Made by a program: the position numbers and the translations under genes
The notes under the pieces: model-generated
Told to the model about the DNA's origin: nothing
What the model saw: the letters and a program-made list of their open reading frames with translations, nothing else
Database searches by the model: none
Origin: Xenorhabdus eapokensis
GTDB lineage: Bacteria > Pseudomonadota > Gammaproteobacteria > Enterobacterales > Enterobacteriaceae
Reading direction: 5' to 3'
DNA length: 20,945 nt
Assembly: GCF_001908105.1 (NCBI RefSeq)
Contig: NZ_MKGQ01000043.1
Coordinates: forward strand, 1-20,945
Part shown: piece by piece, positions 1 through 8,170 of the stretch
How the letters are laid out: each line of letters starts with the position of its first letter
Numbering within the stretch: the stretch's first letter is position 1

Positions 1-165
1 AACCATTCATCTATCACATAGTGCAGGTAGATATTGGCAAGTACTGACGATACGATTGACCCTTGGGGACATCCGCACACATTGTCGGATATCTGTTTAT
101 GTGAGTTGTAGTGAGTAGAGTGTTGAAACATTGCGGTGGCGAATGCGTTGTTAATTTTATGATCG
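1..165 (-). pseudogene. Group II intron reverse transcriptase fragment, runs off the left edge
   Basis: Read on the minus strand, one frame gives residues ending GCPQGSIVSSVLANIYLHYV followed by IDEW. This is the conserved 'PQG...S..LAN.YLH' block of group II intron-encoded (LtrA-type) reverse transcriptases, which lies just before the catalytic YADD motif. That motif, if present, is beyond the window. Upstream in the same frame a TAG stop lies about 55 codons before the edge, and the intervening residues do not look like an intact finger/palm region, so this is an N-terminally truncated remnant. The catalytic half could still be intact outside the window. The family call is fairly secure; the exact upstream boundary (about 130-170) is not. 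Confidence 0.6.
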
Positions 166-205
166 AGCTAACTATCCAAGAACAAAGCACTACTCTTTGT
201 GATTT

Positions 206-621
206 TTGACTAAAACGATCCTTAATCTGGATGAATATGAAGCCGTCACTGTCGATCAAGTGCAGTGTAATGCGCTGATGAGAATGTCCGCTCCTATTGG
301 TGGTAAGCTACCGATGCACGCTTCCGGTGCTGGAAAAGCCCTGCTGTCTACCCTATCTGAGCAAAAACGCCTCCACTTGCTGCATAAAAAAGGGATGCAC
401 GCTTATACCCAACATACCTGTACCACCGCCGCAGCATTAACAGAAAATCTCGAACAGATCCGCAAGCAAGGTTTTTCATTTGATGATGAAGAACATGCGT
501 TAGGGTTACGCTGTATTGCTGCCTGTATCTATGTGATGAGCATCATGAAGCCTTTGCCGAAATAGGAAATCAGCCCATCGAAGAGCATCAGCAAGCTGAC
601 TCCTCAAAGGCTCACTCCTAA
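206..621 (+). pseudogene. iclR: Internal fragment of iclR-type transcriptional regulator, frameshifted
   Basis: The frame from about 222 to 530 encodes the effector-binding domain of IclR. It contains the stretches DQVQCNALMRMSAPIGGKLP, HASGAGKALL and FDDEEHALGLRC, very close to the enterobacterial acetate-operon repressor. The N-terminal winged helix-turn-helix half (roughly the first 115 residues) is absent. Near 530-535 the frame breaks: residues DEHHEAFAEI, expected next in IclR, appear in another frame, which then diverges and stops at 621. The last part of the domain is missing. With no DNA-binding domain this cannot act as a repressor. None of the usual aceBAK/metH neighbours is present, so the piece looks relocated or left over from a rearrangement. 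Confidence 0.75.
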
Positions 622-742
622 ATAGGGGTTCGATGTTTAGATTGGCGCTTTCGGTGCGCGGTGAAAATAAAAATGCCACCATCCCGTGTACGTTGGGTAC
701 GCGATGGGAACGGGTGGCAGCATGGGTTATTTCTGTAACCAC
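506..742 (-). CDS. Small open frame of uncertain reality
   Basis: A 78-codon frame opens with GTG and begins with residues resembling ATRSHRVPNVHG followed by MVAFLF. Its 3' third runs antisense to the decayed iclR fragment, which argues that the full length is not a natural gene. The first 45 codons lie in sequence not explained by iclR and have the flavour of short repeated prophage-associated frames seen in enterobacteria, but I cannot assign a family. No clear ribosome binding site precedes the start. I see no membrane segment or catalytic motif. Confidence 0.2.
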   Translation of the reverse strand: MVTEITHAATRSHRVPNVHGMVAFLFSPRTESANLNIEPLFRSEPLRSQLADALRWADFLFRQRLHDAHHIDTGSNTA

Positions 743-874
743 TCAAGGGAATGGGTAGAGAAATATTTCATTTTAGTTTCAGAGGTTAATTAATTGTTAA
801 GCATTATTCGCTTGTTATTGGGTAAAAATGGAGTTAAATATGGCTGCAAATGTACTTACTTTATTGGGGTGGTT

Positions 875-1363
875 ATGCCAATCGCGCTAAAGGATTATGT
901 TGAGTATCTCGCTACTGGTCGATATAGGCATCAGTATGTCAATCCTCACGGCCCTCTTCTCCGTGAATACCAAAAAGCTAATGGGAAAACATCTCTATAT
1001 ATAACGACTCGTTATCCTCCATATTTAGTGAGTCCTGCAAATCCTCAGGAAGGTGATGCTGGAGTGACAAGTAGGATAAGAAAGCTTTGCTTTATTCCTT
1101 CTGATAATGGAACATACGCATTGCCAGAGCATGACTGTGACATAGGAATCTATTCATATATAGATATTATTGTACCAATACTGTCAAGAGTAAGCTATTT
1201 ACTCACCTCAAGAGCTGCTGCAACTGCATTTTTCATGCAATTAATGAGCGATCAAGATATTACCTATCATATTCAGAATTATTTTAACCAAGAACGCCTC
1301 TATGGAAGATTACCCCCTCAATTCAATCAACGCTTTACAAATTATTATCGATATCGTTATTGA
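875..1363 (+). CDS. Hypothetical protein, 162 aa, unrecognised
   Basis: This frame starts at ATG 875, preceded by GGGGTGG about 3-9 bases upstream. A longer version starts at TTG 794 behind AGAGGT and would add 27 residues; its N-terminus (LLL, two Cys, FIGVV) is less convincing. The protein is soluble-looking apart from one moderately hydrophobic helix-like segment near the middle (IDIIVPILSRVSYLLTS). It has many Tyr residues and a striking aromatic/basic C-terminus (NYYRYRY). I recognise no domain. It is an isolated gene on the plus strand between the iclR remnant and an ISAs1 remnant, so it is probably accessory-region cargo. Confidence 0.5.
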   Translation: MPIALKDYVEYLATGRYRHQYVNPHGPLLREYQKANGKTSLYITTRYPPYLVSPANPQEGDAGVTSRIRKLCFIPSDNGTYALPEHDCDIGIYSYIDIIVPILSRVSYLLTSRAAATAFFMQLMSDQDITYHIQNYFNQERLYGRLPPQFNQRFTNYYRYRY

Positions 1364-1441
1364 TGTAAGGCTCTTTCGTTTCCCCGTACCATAAAAATCC
1401 ACCACCCCACTATCATTTGCCCTGAGGTGGCAATTGCCATC

Positions 1442-1552
1442 TTATTTAACCACCTCTACCGTAGCACCGCTTTCATTAGTGATATAAAGCTGATCGCCTT
1501 TGTAAAGGAATTGATATCCACCTCCCAGGGCAAACGGGTCTAAATTAACCAA
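1442..1552 (-). pseudogene. 3' tail of an unidentified gene, truncated
   Basis: On the minus strand a short frame reads LDPFALGGGYQFLYKGDQLY and continues to a TAA at 1442-1444. It looks like a genuine C-terminus (alternating hydrophobic beta-rich pattern) but has an in-frame stop about 35 codons upstream, where the sequence passes into the flank of the ISAs1-like transposase. It is probably the surviving end of a gene cut by insertion or deletion. The rest of 1364-1649 holds nothing else I can support apart from partly self-complementary GGTGG/CCACC-rich sequence at 1395-1440 that could be a terminator. Confidence 0.3.
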
Positions 1553-1649
1553 TTAATTTTTTTGGGGTACTTTTACTCATTTCAGTACGTTATTAATGGC
1601 TGATTGTGGTTTATCATGGATTTTCCATCTCCAATTCTTCTGAAACACG

Positions 1650-2623
1650 ATGATGAAAGCGACCTCTATCAGTCACGCCTTCGGGCATCTCAGCGACCCT
1701 CGGGTCAATCGAACTCAGCGCCACTCGCTTATCGATATTCTCACTATCTCAATTTGTGCCATCCTCTGCGGCTGTGAGAATTTCAATGACATTGAAGAAT
1801 ATGGAAAAACCAAAGAAGACTGGTTCCGGCAATTTCTGGCGTTACCTAACGGAATACCCAGCCATGATACCTTCAACGATGTCCTCAACCGACTCAACCC
1901 GCACGAGTTTAGCCACGCCTTTACCGCGTGGGTGAAAAGTCTGGCTCACCTGTCCGAAGATATTATTGCGTTAGATGGTAAAACAATGCGGAGCACACTG
2001 GATAAGGCCAGGGGGTTCCGGCTATCCATCTGGTGAGTGCCTGGTCGGTCGCCAACCAGCTTTGTTTTGGCCAAGTGAAAGTGTCGGACAAATCCAATGA
2101 GATCACCGCGATCCCCAAGCTGCTGGCCTTGCTGGATATCGAAGAGGCAACCATCACGATTGATGCGATGGGCTGCCAGCATCAGATAGCGGAGCAGATA
2201 GTGGCAGGTCAGGCGGATTATGTGTTGGCACTGAAAGGCAACCAGGGGGAATTTTATGAGGATATCAAACTGTTTTTAGATACCCATCTGGCCAATCACT
2301 TTGCCGGGATAGCACATGACCGAAACCGATGTGTCGAGGGGGATCATGGGCGTATAGAACAACGGCAGGTATGGCTGGTCAGTGATGTTGACTGGCTAAA
2401 AGAACGCCATCCACAATGGAAAACGCTGGGTGGAATTGCCGTGGTTGAATCTCATCGGGAAGTCAAAGGGAAAGCAGAGACGTATGAGCGACGTGACTAC
2501 ATCACCAGCCATCAGGCCAGAAGCGCCCAGTTTATCGCGTATGCAATACGCAGCCATTGGCAGATAGAATCGAAATTACACTGGCAATTGGATGTGAGTT
2601 TCAAGGTAGTAGACTCTTATTGA
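1650..2623 (+). pseudogene. ISAs1-family (H-repeat-associated) transposase, frameshifted and 3'-truncated
   Basis: Two consecutive frames make one ISAs1 transposase. The first (1650-2036) carries the N-terminal zone (HLSDPR, ILCGCENFNDI) and the first catalytic Asp in ALDGKTMR. The second (reading from about 2012 to 2623) continues with PAIHLVSAW, KSNEITAIP, TIDAMGCQ (second Asp), LALKGNQ and HWQIESKLHWQLDVSF, the zone containing the third acidic residue. The join is at the run of five G around 2009-2013, and one extra G would restore one reading frame. The end is also missing: after LDVSF the sequence becomes KVVDSY and stops, whereas family members continue for some tens of residues. No terminal inverted repeats could be defined. 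The copy is dead by both lesions. Confidence 0.88.
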
Positions 2624-2641
2624 CTTTGACAGAGGTTTATT

Positions 2642-2714
2642 TGGAGCAGTGAAGGGAATCGAACCCTCGTATAGAGCTTGGGAAGCTCTCGTTCTACCAT
2701 TGAACTACACTCGC
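2642..2714 (-). tRNA. glyU: tRNA-Gly (anticodon CCC), one base short in the acceptor stem
   Basis: The minus strand gives a tRNA with D-arm GTTCAATGGTAGAAC, anticodon arm GAGAGCTTCCCAAGCTCT (anticodon CCC, reading GGG), T-arm GAGGGTTCGATTCCCTT and an encoded CCA. It matches enterobacterial glyU almost exactly. The 5' acceptor strand is GCGAGTG, but the 3' strand reads CACTGC before the discriminator T, instead of the expected CACTCGC, so one C is missing and the gene is 73 rather than 74 bases. G3 would be bulged. Either the gene is damaged or there is a sequencing error. Its 3' end abuts the mobile-element region, as expected of an integration site. A good promoter lies just upstream. Confidence 0.9.
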
Positions 2715-2735
2715 ATCAACGAAGTGATGGCGTTA

Positions 2736-2764
2736 AATATATACCTCTTACTGAATCTCAGCAA
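2736..2764 (-). promoter_or_regulatory. Sigma-70 promoter of the tRNA-Gly gene
   Basis: On the minus strand TTGCTG (2759-2764) and TATATT (2736-2741) are separated by 17 bases. The predicted transcription start near 2729 leaves a leader of about 15 bases before the tRNA. It sits downstream of the lysS terminator, so the tRNA appears to be transcribed independently of the prfB-lysS unit. Confidence 0.55.
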
Positions 2765-2826
2765 GTAGTATATCGTTAATATTTGTCTATATTTCAGTCG
2801 GTTGTTTAAGATTTTTTGATGTATGT

Positions 2827-2862
2827 AAAAAACGCGCTGTCCGGTTAATCGGACAACGCGTT
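2827..2862 (-). terminator. Rho-independent terminator of lysS
   Basis: The minus strand carries AACGCGTTGTCCG, a six-base loop and CGGACAGCGCGTT (one G-U pair), immediately followed by a run of T. It begins 24 bases after the lysS stop codon and closes the xerD-to-lysS run. Confidence 0.85.
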
Positions 2863-2886
2863 TAGCCGGTTTTAATCAAAAAATGA

Positions 2887-4407
2887 TTATTTATGCGTAT
2901 GTGGACGCATTGCCGGGAACAGGATAACGTCACGGATGGTATGACTGTCAGTGAACAACATTATCATACGGTCGATACCAATGCCTAAACCTGCGGTTGG
3001 CGGCAAACCGTGCTCCAACGCAGTAATATAGTCTTCATCGTAGAACATCGCTTCGTCATCACCTTGATCTTTCTGGCGAACCTGCTCTGCAAAGCGTTCT
3101 GCCTGATCTTCCGCATCGTTCAGCTCCGAGAAGCCGTTACCAATTTCACGGCCACCGATGAAGAATTCAAAGCGATCAGTAATGAATGGGTTGTCATCGT
3201 TACGGCGCGCCAGCGGAGAAACTTCTGCCGGATATTCGATAATGAAGGTCGGCTGAATCAGGTGACTTTCAGCGGTTTCTTCAAAGATTTCACACTGCAC
3301 ACGGCCTAAGCCCCAGCCCTTTTCAACATCAATGCCCAAGGATTTCGCGATAGCAACCGCTTTGTCCATATCATCCAGATCTGCCATGTTGGTCTCTGGA
3401 CGATATTTGCAGATCGCTTCTTTCATAGTCATCTTGGCAAAAGGCTGACCAAAATCAAATTCTTGTTCGCCATATTTCACCAATGTTGTACCCAGTACTT
3501 CTTGCGTCAAAGTACGGAACAGTTCTTCGGTCAGTACGATCAGATCCTGGTAATCCGCGTATGCCATGTAGAGTTCCATCATGGTGAACTCTGGGTTGTG
3601 GCGCGGGGAGACGCCTTCATTACGGAAGTTGCGGTTGATTTCGAAAACACGCTCAAAACCACCGACCACCAAACGTTTCAAGTACAGTTCCGGCGCAATG
3701 CGCAAGTACATGTCGATATCCAGCGCGTTATGGTGCGTAATGAATGGACGCGCACTTGCACCACCTGGGATCGCCTGCATCATTGGCGTTTCAACTTCCA
3801 TGAAGCCTTTTTGGATCATGAAGCTGCGTAATGACGACATCACGTGGGAACGGATCTGGAATGCCTTGCGGGATTCATCATTCGAGATCAGATCCAAATA
3901 ACGCTGACGATAGCGCGTTTCCTGATCCGCCAAACCGTGGAATTTATCCGGCAGAGGGCGCAATGCTTTAGTCAGCAGGCGCAGCTCGGTACAATGGATA
4001 GAAAGTTCACCCGTTTGAGTTTTAAACAGCTTACCGCGTGCGCCTAAAATGTCACCCAAATCCCATTTCTTGAACTGAGTGTTGTAAATACCTTCCGGCA
4101 GGTCATCACGGGAAACGTAAATCTGAATGCGACCCCCCATGTCTTGCAAGGTTGCAAAAGAGGCCTTACCCATGATACGACGTGTCATCATGCGACCAGC
4201 GACAGTTACTTCGATGTCAAGCTCTTCCAGTTCTTCTTTAGTCTTGTCATCGTATTTGGTATGCAGATCTACGGAAATGTTTTCGCGACGAAAATCATTT
4301 GGGAAAGCAATGCCGTTGCTGCGCAGGGCAGCCAGTTTTTCACGGCGAGTTTTCAGTTCGTTATTTAAATCAGGAGCCTGTTCAGCTCCCTGTTGTTGTT
4401 GTGACAT
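2887..4407 (-). CDS. lysS: Lysyl-tRNA synthetase, class II
   Basis: This cytoplasmic enzyme charges tRNA-Lys with lysine using ATP. The 506-residue length matches enterobacterial LysS. The N-terminal OB-fold anticodon-binding domain covers about residues 65-145 ([20 protein letters not shown]). The class II catalytic core follows, with motif 2 around [20 protein letters not shown] and motif 3 [12 protein letters not shown] near the C-terminus. The start is ATG 4407 with GAGGA just upstream, 9 bases after the prfB stop, so the two genes form the classic prfB-lysS unit. The frame is intact and has the base composition of the core genome. The gene could in principle be the lysU paralogue, but adjacency to prfB identifies lysS. 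Confidence 0.97.
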   Translation of the reverse strand: MSQQQQGAEQAPDLNNELKTRREKLAALRSNGIAFPNDFRRENISVDLHTKYDDKTKEELEELDIEVTVAGRMMTRRIMGKASFATLQDMGGRIQIYVSRDDLPEGIYNTQFKKWDLGDILGARGKLFKTQTGELSIHCTELRLLTKALRPLPDKFHGLADQETRYRQRYLDLISNDESRKAFQIRSHVMSSLRSFMIQKGFMEVETPMMQAIPGGASARPFITHHNALDIDMYLRIAPELYLKRLVVGGFERVFEINRNFRNEGVSPRHNPEFTMMELYMAYADYQDLIVLTEELFRTLTQEVLGTTLVKYGEQEFDFGQPFAKMTMKEAICKYRPETNMADLDDMDKAVAIAKSLGIDVEKGWGLGRVQCEIFEETAESHLIQPTFIIEYPAEVSPLARRNDDNPFITDRFEFFIGGREIGNGFSELNDAEDQAERFAEQVRQKDQGDDEAMFYDEDYITALEHGLPPTAGLGIGIDRMIMLFTDSHTIRDVILFPAMRPHTHK

Positions 4408-4416
4408 TTTAGTTCC

Positions 4417-5515
4417 TCACAGGCCAGCTTTTAAGCTTGCTTCAATGAATTTATCCAAATCCCCATCCAGCACTGATTGTGTATTGCGGGTTTCTACACC
4501 AGTACGCAAATCTTTAATGCGGGAATCATCCAAAACGTAAGAGCGAATCTGACTGCCCCAACCGATGTCCGATTTGTTTTCTTCCATTGCTTGTTTATCT
4601 GCGTTCTTCTTCTGCATTTCCAGTTCGTACAGCTTCGCTTTCAACTGTTTCATCGCCTGGTCTTTGTTTTTATGCTGAGAACGATCGTTCTGACATTGGG
4701 TGACAATACCAGTCGGTACGTGGGTGATACGTACTGCTGATTCGGTTTTGTTAACGTGCTGACCACCAGCACCAGAGGCACGGTATACATCTATACGTAA
4801 GTCAGCCGGATTGATTTCGATATCAATATCATCATCCACTTCTGGATAGATGAAAGCAGAACTGAATGATGTGTGACGACGACCACCTGAATCAAAAGGA
4901 CTTTTACGTACCAAGCGATGGACGCCCGTTTCTGTACGCAACCAACCGTAAGCATATTCACCTATGATCTTAATGGTGGCTGATTTCAAACCTGCAACTT
5001 CACCATCAGACTCTTCCATGATTTCCGTCTTAAAGCCTTTGGATTCTGCCCAACGCAGGTACATGCGCATCAACATGCTGGCCCAATCCTGTGCTTCTGT
5101 ACCACCAGAGCCCGCCTGAAGATCCAGATAGCAGTTTGCGTTGTCATATTGGCCTGAGAACATGCGACGGAATTCAAGTTGGCTTAGTTTTTCTTCTAAC
5201 TGTTCCAACTCAGCGACGGCTTCATTGAAGGTTTCTTCGTCATCAGCTTCAACGGCCAACTCCAGTAGACCGTTCACATCTTCCAATCCTTGAGTCAACT
5301 GATCGATGGTTTCTACGATGCTTTCAAGTGATGAACGCTCTTTACCTAACGCCTGCGCCCGTTCCGGTTCATTCCAGACACCAGGCTGTTCGAGTTCAGC
5401 ATTGACTTCTTCTAAACGTTCTTTCTTGGCATCATAGTCAAAGATACCCCCTCAGAACTGCTGTCCGCTCAGACAGGTCCTGAATGTGATTTTTTACCGG
5501 ATTAATTTCAAACAT
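4417..5515 (-). CDS. prfB: Peptide chain release factor 2 (RF2), expressed by programmed +1 frameshift
   Basis: RF2 recognises UGA and UAA stop codons in the ribosomal A site and triggers peptide release. The gene is in two frames. ORF1 runs from ATG 5515 ([20 protein letters not shown]) to an in-frame TGA at 5438-5440; the second frame continues to 4417. The total of 1099 bases equals 365 codons plus stop plus one base, as expected for +1 shifting. The discriminator tripeptide SPF ([13 protein letters not shown]), specific to RF2, and the catalytic GGQ ([13 protein letters not shown]) are both present. RF2 sets its own level, because frameshifting is favoured when RF2 is scarce. An upstream in-frame ATG (5620) exists but is not homologous to RF2. 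Confidence 0.97.
5437..5452 (-). promoter_or_regulatory. RF2 programmed frameshift site
   Basis: The minus strand reads AGG GGG TAT CTT TGA C. The internal Shine-Dalgarno-like AGGGGG stands three bases before the slippery CUU codon, and UGA followed by C (the poorest termination context) is the shift-prone stop. The arrangement is identical in layout to the E. coli site. This is autoregulation, not a mutation. Confidence 0.96.
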
Positions 5516-5652
5516 ATTTTGTGTCTTATATACGTTGTGTATTATGAATAAACGATGGTCGCATGGATATTTTCGAACCGCGTATTGTAGCGGATCTATC
5601 AGGGGGTTTATACCCTTCATCTTTTAAATGCAGATCGAAAATCGAAGTTCAT

Positions 5653-7386
5653 TCAATAGAGCCAAATATGCTGGATCAGAAGCTGAACATCACGATTACC
5701 ACGAAATTCATTAATATCCAGTTTATAAGCCAATTCTACCGTTTTGACACTATTATCCGGCCAGCGACTGACATCAATATTAAATGCGATGCCATCTAAC
5801 ATTGGCCCACCATTTAATGGTTCAAGCATAACTTTCAGGTGCTTTTCACCCACAATGCGCTGTTGCAGTAGCTTGAATTTGCCGTCAAAAACCGGTTCTG
5901 CAAATGCCTGCCCCCACGGGCCACCCTCACGCAGAATTTCAGCCACTTCCAGCGATAATTCCCCCAAAGCTAATTCACCGTCACTCCAGATAACACCGTC
6001 AAGTTGGGTAATATCCATCCAGTCTGCCAGTAGTTCGGAAAAATAGCGCTGAAAGAGATCAAATTTGTCTTGTTCAATCGACAATCCCGCAGCCATCGCA
6101 TGACCGCCAAATTTCAACATCAATCCTGGGTGCAGCGTATCAAGACGTTCAAGTGCATCTCGCATATGCAAGCCATTTACCGAACGCCCTGAACCTTTCA
6201 AAGTACCATCGCCCGCCGGAGCAAAAGCAATCACCGGACGGTGAAAACGCTCTTTAATGCGTGAAGCCAAAATACCCACCACTCCCTGATGCCATTCGGG
6301 ATGGTAAATTGCTAACCCGTAAGGTAGCTGCGTATGGGTTCGCTCGATTTTATCGCAGATCTGCAAGGCTTCTTGCTGCATACCTTGTTCGATTTCTCGA
6401 CGGGTTTGGTTTAGGCTATCCAGCTCGCAAGCAATCTGACGGGCTTGCACCATGTCATCAGTCAATAGCAACGCGACCCCAACAGACATATCATCCAGAC
6501 GTCCGGCTGCATTTAACCGTGGTCCCAACGCAAATCCCAAATCACTGGCTGCCAATTTTGTCGATTCCCGTTTGGAAACTTCGAGCAGCGCTCGTATTCC
6601 CGCACAGCAACGTCCTGCCCGAATGCGATTGAGTCCTTGATATACCAAAATTCGGTTATTGGTATCGAGGGGAACCACGTCAGCCACTGTACCCAATGCC
6701 ACTAAATCCAGCAGCTCCGCCAAATTAGGTAATGGAATGCCTTGTTGCTCAAACCATGCCAATTTGCGCAATTCAGCTCTGAGTGCAGACATCAGATAAA
6801 ATGCAACACCAACTCCTGCCAATGCCTTAGAGGGAAAGGCGCAGTCAGCTAAATTAGGGTTGATAATAGCCTCTGCGGCTGGCAGAGTTTCGCCCGGTAA
6901 ATGATGATCAGTGACGATCACCTTGATGCCATGTTGATGTGCCGCGGCTACACCATCATGGGATGAGATCCCATTATCCACGGTGATAATCAGATCTGCG
7001 CTTCTTTTAACAACTTCATCAACTACCTGAATGCTTAATCCATAACCATCTTCAAAACGGTTTGGAACAAGGTAGTCAAGGTTACGATATCCCATTGCCC
7101 GCAAGGCACGGATGCTCAATGCGGTACTGGTTGCCCCATCAGCATCAAAATCACCAACAATCACAATGCGCCAATGTTCATGTAATGCCGTGATCAGCAA
7201 GGCCACTGCCTGCTCAATACCATTGAGGGATTGGTAATTGAGAAGTCCCTTTGCACTACGCTCCAATTCATTGGCCTGACGTATGCCACGCATAGCGTAT
7301 AAACGACGCAATAATGGATGAATATCGTTGGGAAGATGGTCAGGATCCGCCACCGGTCGGCGGCGGAGTTGTGTTTCTCTACTCAC
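5653..7386 (-). CDS. recJ: Single-stranded-DNA-specific exonuclease RecJ
   Basis: RecJ degrades single-stranded DNA 5' to 3' in the RecF recombination pathway and in mismatch and base excision repair. The 577-residue length equals that of the E. coli protein, with strong similarity throughout. DHH-superfamily metal-binding motifs are complete: DFDAD at 79-83, VDNGISS around 136-142 and TDHHLPG (D160, H161, H162). The DHHA1 region carries KGSGRS and KFGGHAMAAGLS, and the C-terminal OB-fold ends in LDINEFRGN. The start is GTG 7386; the ribosome binding site is weak, as often for this gene. It lies 50 bases after dsbC. The 137 bases between recJ and prfB hold no gene. Confidence 0.97.
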   Translation of the reverse strand: MSRETQLRRRPVADPDHLPNDIHPLLRRLYAMRGIRQANELERSAKGLLNYQSLNGIEQAVALLITALHEHWRIVIVGDFDADGATSTALSIRALRAMGYRNLDYLVPNRFEDGYGLSIQVVDEVVKRSADLIITVDNGISSHDGVAAAHQHGIKVIVTDHHLPGETLPAAEAIINPNLADCAFPSKALAGVGVAFYLMSALRAELRKLAWFEQQGIPLPNLAELLDLVALGTVADVVPLDTNNRILVYQGLNRIRAGRCCAGIRALLEVSKRESTKLAASDLGFALGPRLNAAGRLDDMSVGVALLLTDDMVQARQIACELDSLNQTRREIEQGMQQEALQICDKIERTHTQLPYGLAIYHPEWHQGVVGILASRIKERFHRPVIAFAPAGDGTLKGSGRSVNGLHMRDALERLDTLHPGLMLKFGGHAMAAGLSIEQDKFDLFQRYFSELLADWMDITQLDGVIWSDGELALGELSLEVAEILREGGPWGQAFAEPVFDGKFKLLQQRIVGEKHLKVMLEPLNGGPMLDGIAFNIDVSRWPDNSVKTVELAYKLDINEFRGNRDVQLLIQHIWLY

Positions 7387-7436
7387 AATTTTTATTCACT
7401 AACTTGTATTTACTGAATGAGATAGGTCGATTTTGA

Positions 7437-8138
7437 TTACTCACCATAATGTTCCAATTCAGCTAGCAAATCTTTCGGTGACAAATAACCACCGATCATA
7501 TTGCCATCTTTTAGAATAATCGCCGGTGTGCCCTTGACGCCAAACTGCAAGCCTAGCTGATATTGTTTCGCGATATCTGTCTTGCATTCCTGAATTGGAG
7601 AGACTTGTTCACCTTTGAAAACAGCGTTCAGTGACTTGTTCGGTGTCGCACTGCACCAAATGGATTGCATATCTTTAGCTGATTGATGTTGCAAACCATG
7701 ACGAGGGAACGCCAGATAACGGACAGTAATCCCCAACTCATTGTATTCTTGCATACTCTCATGCAATTTACGGCAATAACCACAGGTAATATCAGTAAAA
7801 ACAGTAACAACATGTTTTTCTTTTGGTGCTTTGTAAATAATCATTTGTTTTTTCAAAGCTTCCAGCTTTTTCACCAGAACCTGGTTGCTGATATTTTTGG
7901 GTATTTTGCCACTAATATCATAAAGTAAGCCTTGTAACAGGTACTTACCATCATCAGATACGTAAATAATGCCCTGTTCAGTTAGAATTGAACTCACACC
8001 TGGCAGTGGTGATGGGGTGATGTTTTCTGCCTTAATTCCCATTTTAGACAGGGTGTTATTGATGGTGCTCTCATCAGCAAAGGCATTGCTGACAACAGCA
8101 GTCAACAGTAATGAAAAGCAAAACGCGATCTTCTTCAT
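7437..8138 (-). CDS. dsbC: Periplasmic protein disulfide isomerase DsbC
   Basis: DsbC rearranges wrong disulfide bonds in periplasmic proteins and is kept reduced by DsbD. The start is ATG 8138, placed by AGGAAC just upstream and by the signal peptide that follows: KK, a hydrophobic core of about 15 residues and cleavage after AFA-21. A longer frame to 8159 would put extra charged residues in front and is unlikely. The mature part has the DsbC dimerisation domain, then a thioredoxin fold with active site CGYC (119-122), the cis-proline loop GTP (203-205) and the structural cysteine pair C162/C185. It is 233 aa, the usual length, and lies between xerD and recJ as in E. coli. Confidence 0.96.
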   Translation of the reverse strand: MKKIAFCFSLLLTAVVSNAFADESTINNTLSKMGIKAENITPSPLPGVSSILTEQGIIYVSDDGKYLLQGLLYDISGKIPKNISNQVLVKKLEALKKQMIIYKAPKEKHVVTVFTDITCGYCRKLHESMQEYNELGITVRYLAFPRHGLQHQSAKDMQSIWCSATPNKSLNAVFKGEQVSPIQECKTDIAKQYQLGLQFGVKGTPAIILKDGNMIGGYLSPKDLLAELEHYGE

Positions 8139-8170
8139 TATTTGTTCCTTTATTTTCACCTAATCCGCAG

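Noticed and set aside
506..742. Assignment of the small minus-strand frame to a phage Icd/Ash-type protein
   Set aside because: The resemblance is only impressionistic, and the 3' part is antisense to iclR; I cannot support a family name.
1365..1440. A 27-codon minus-strand frame (MAIATSGQMIVGWWIFMV...) between the two genes
   Set aside because: It is too short, lacks a clear ribosome binding site and lies in partly self-complementary sequence; not enough to call a gene.
3010..4540. Several plus-strand open frames of 67-137 codons inside lysS and prfB
   Set aside because: They are antisense shadows of strongly conserved genes, with no family resemblance or ribosome binding sites.
4417..5515. 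prfB as a frameshifted pseudogene
   Set aside because: The stop is UGA C behind CUU with AGGGGG at the correct spacing, the known regulatory signal, and both halves are intact.
5438..5620. A separate 60-aa gene upstream of a shorter 293-aa release factor
   Set aside because: The two frames are the halves of prfB joined by the programmed +1 frameshift; the part before residue MFEINP has no RF2 homology.
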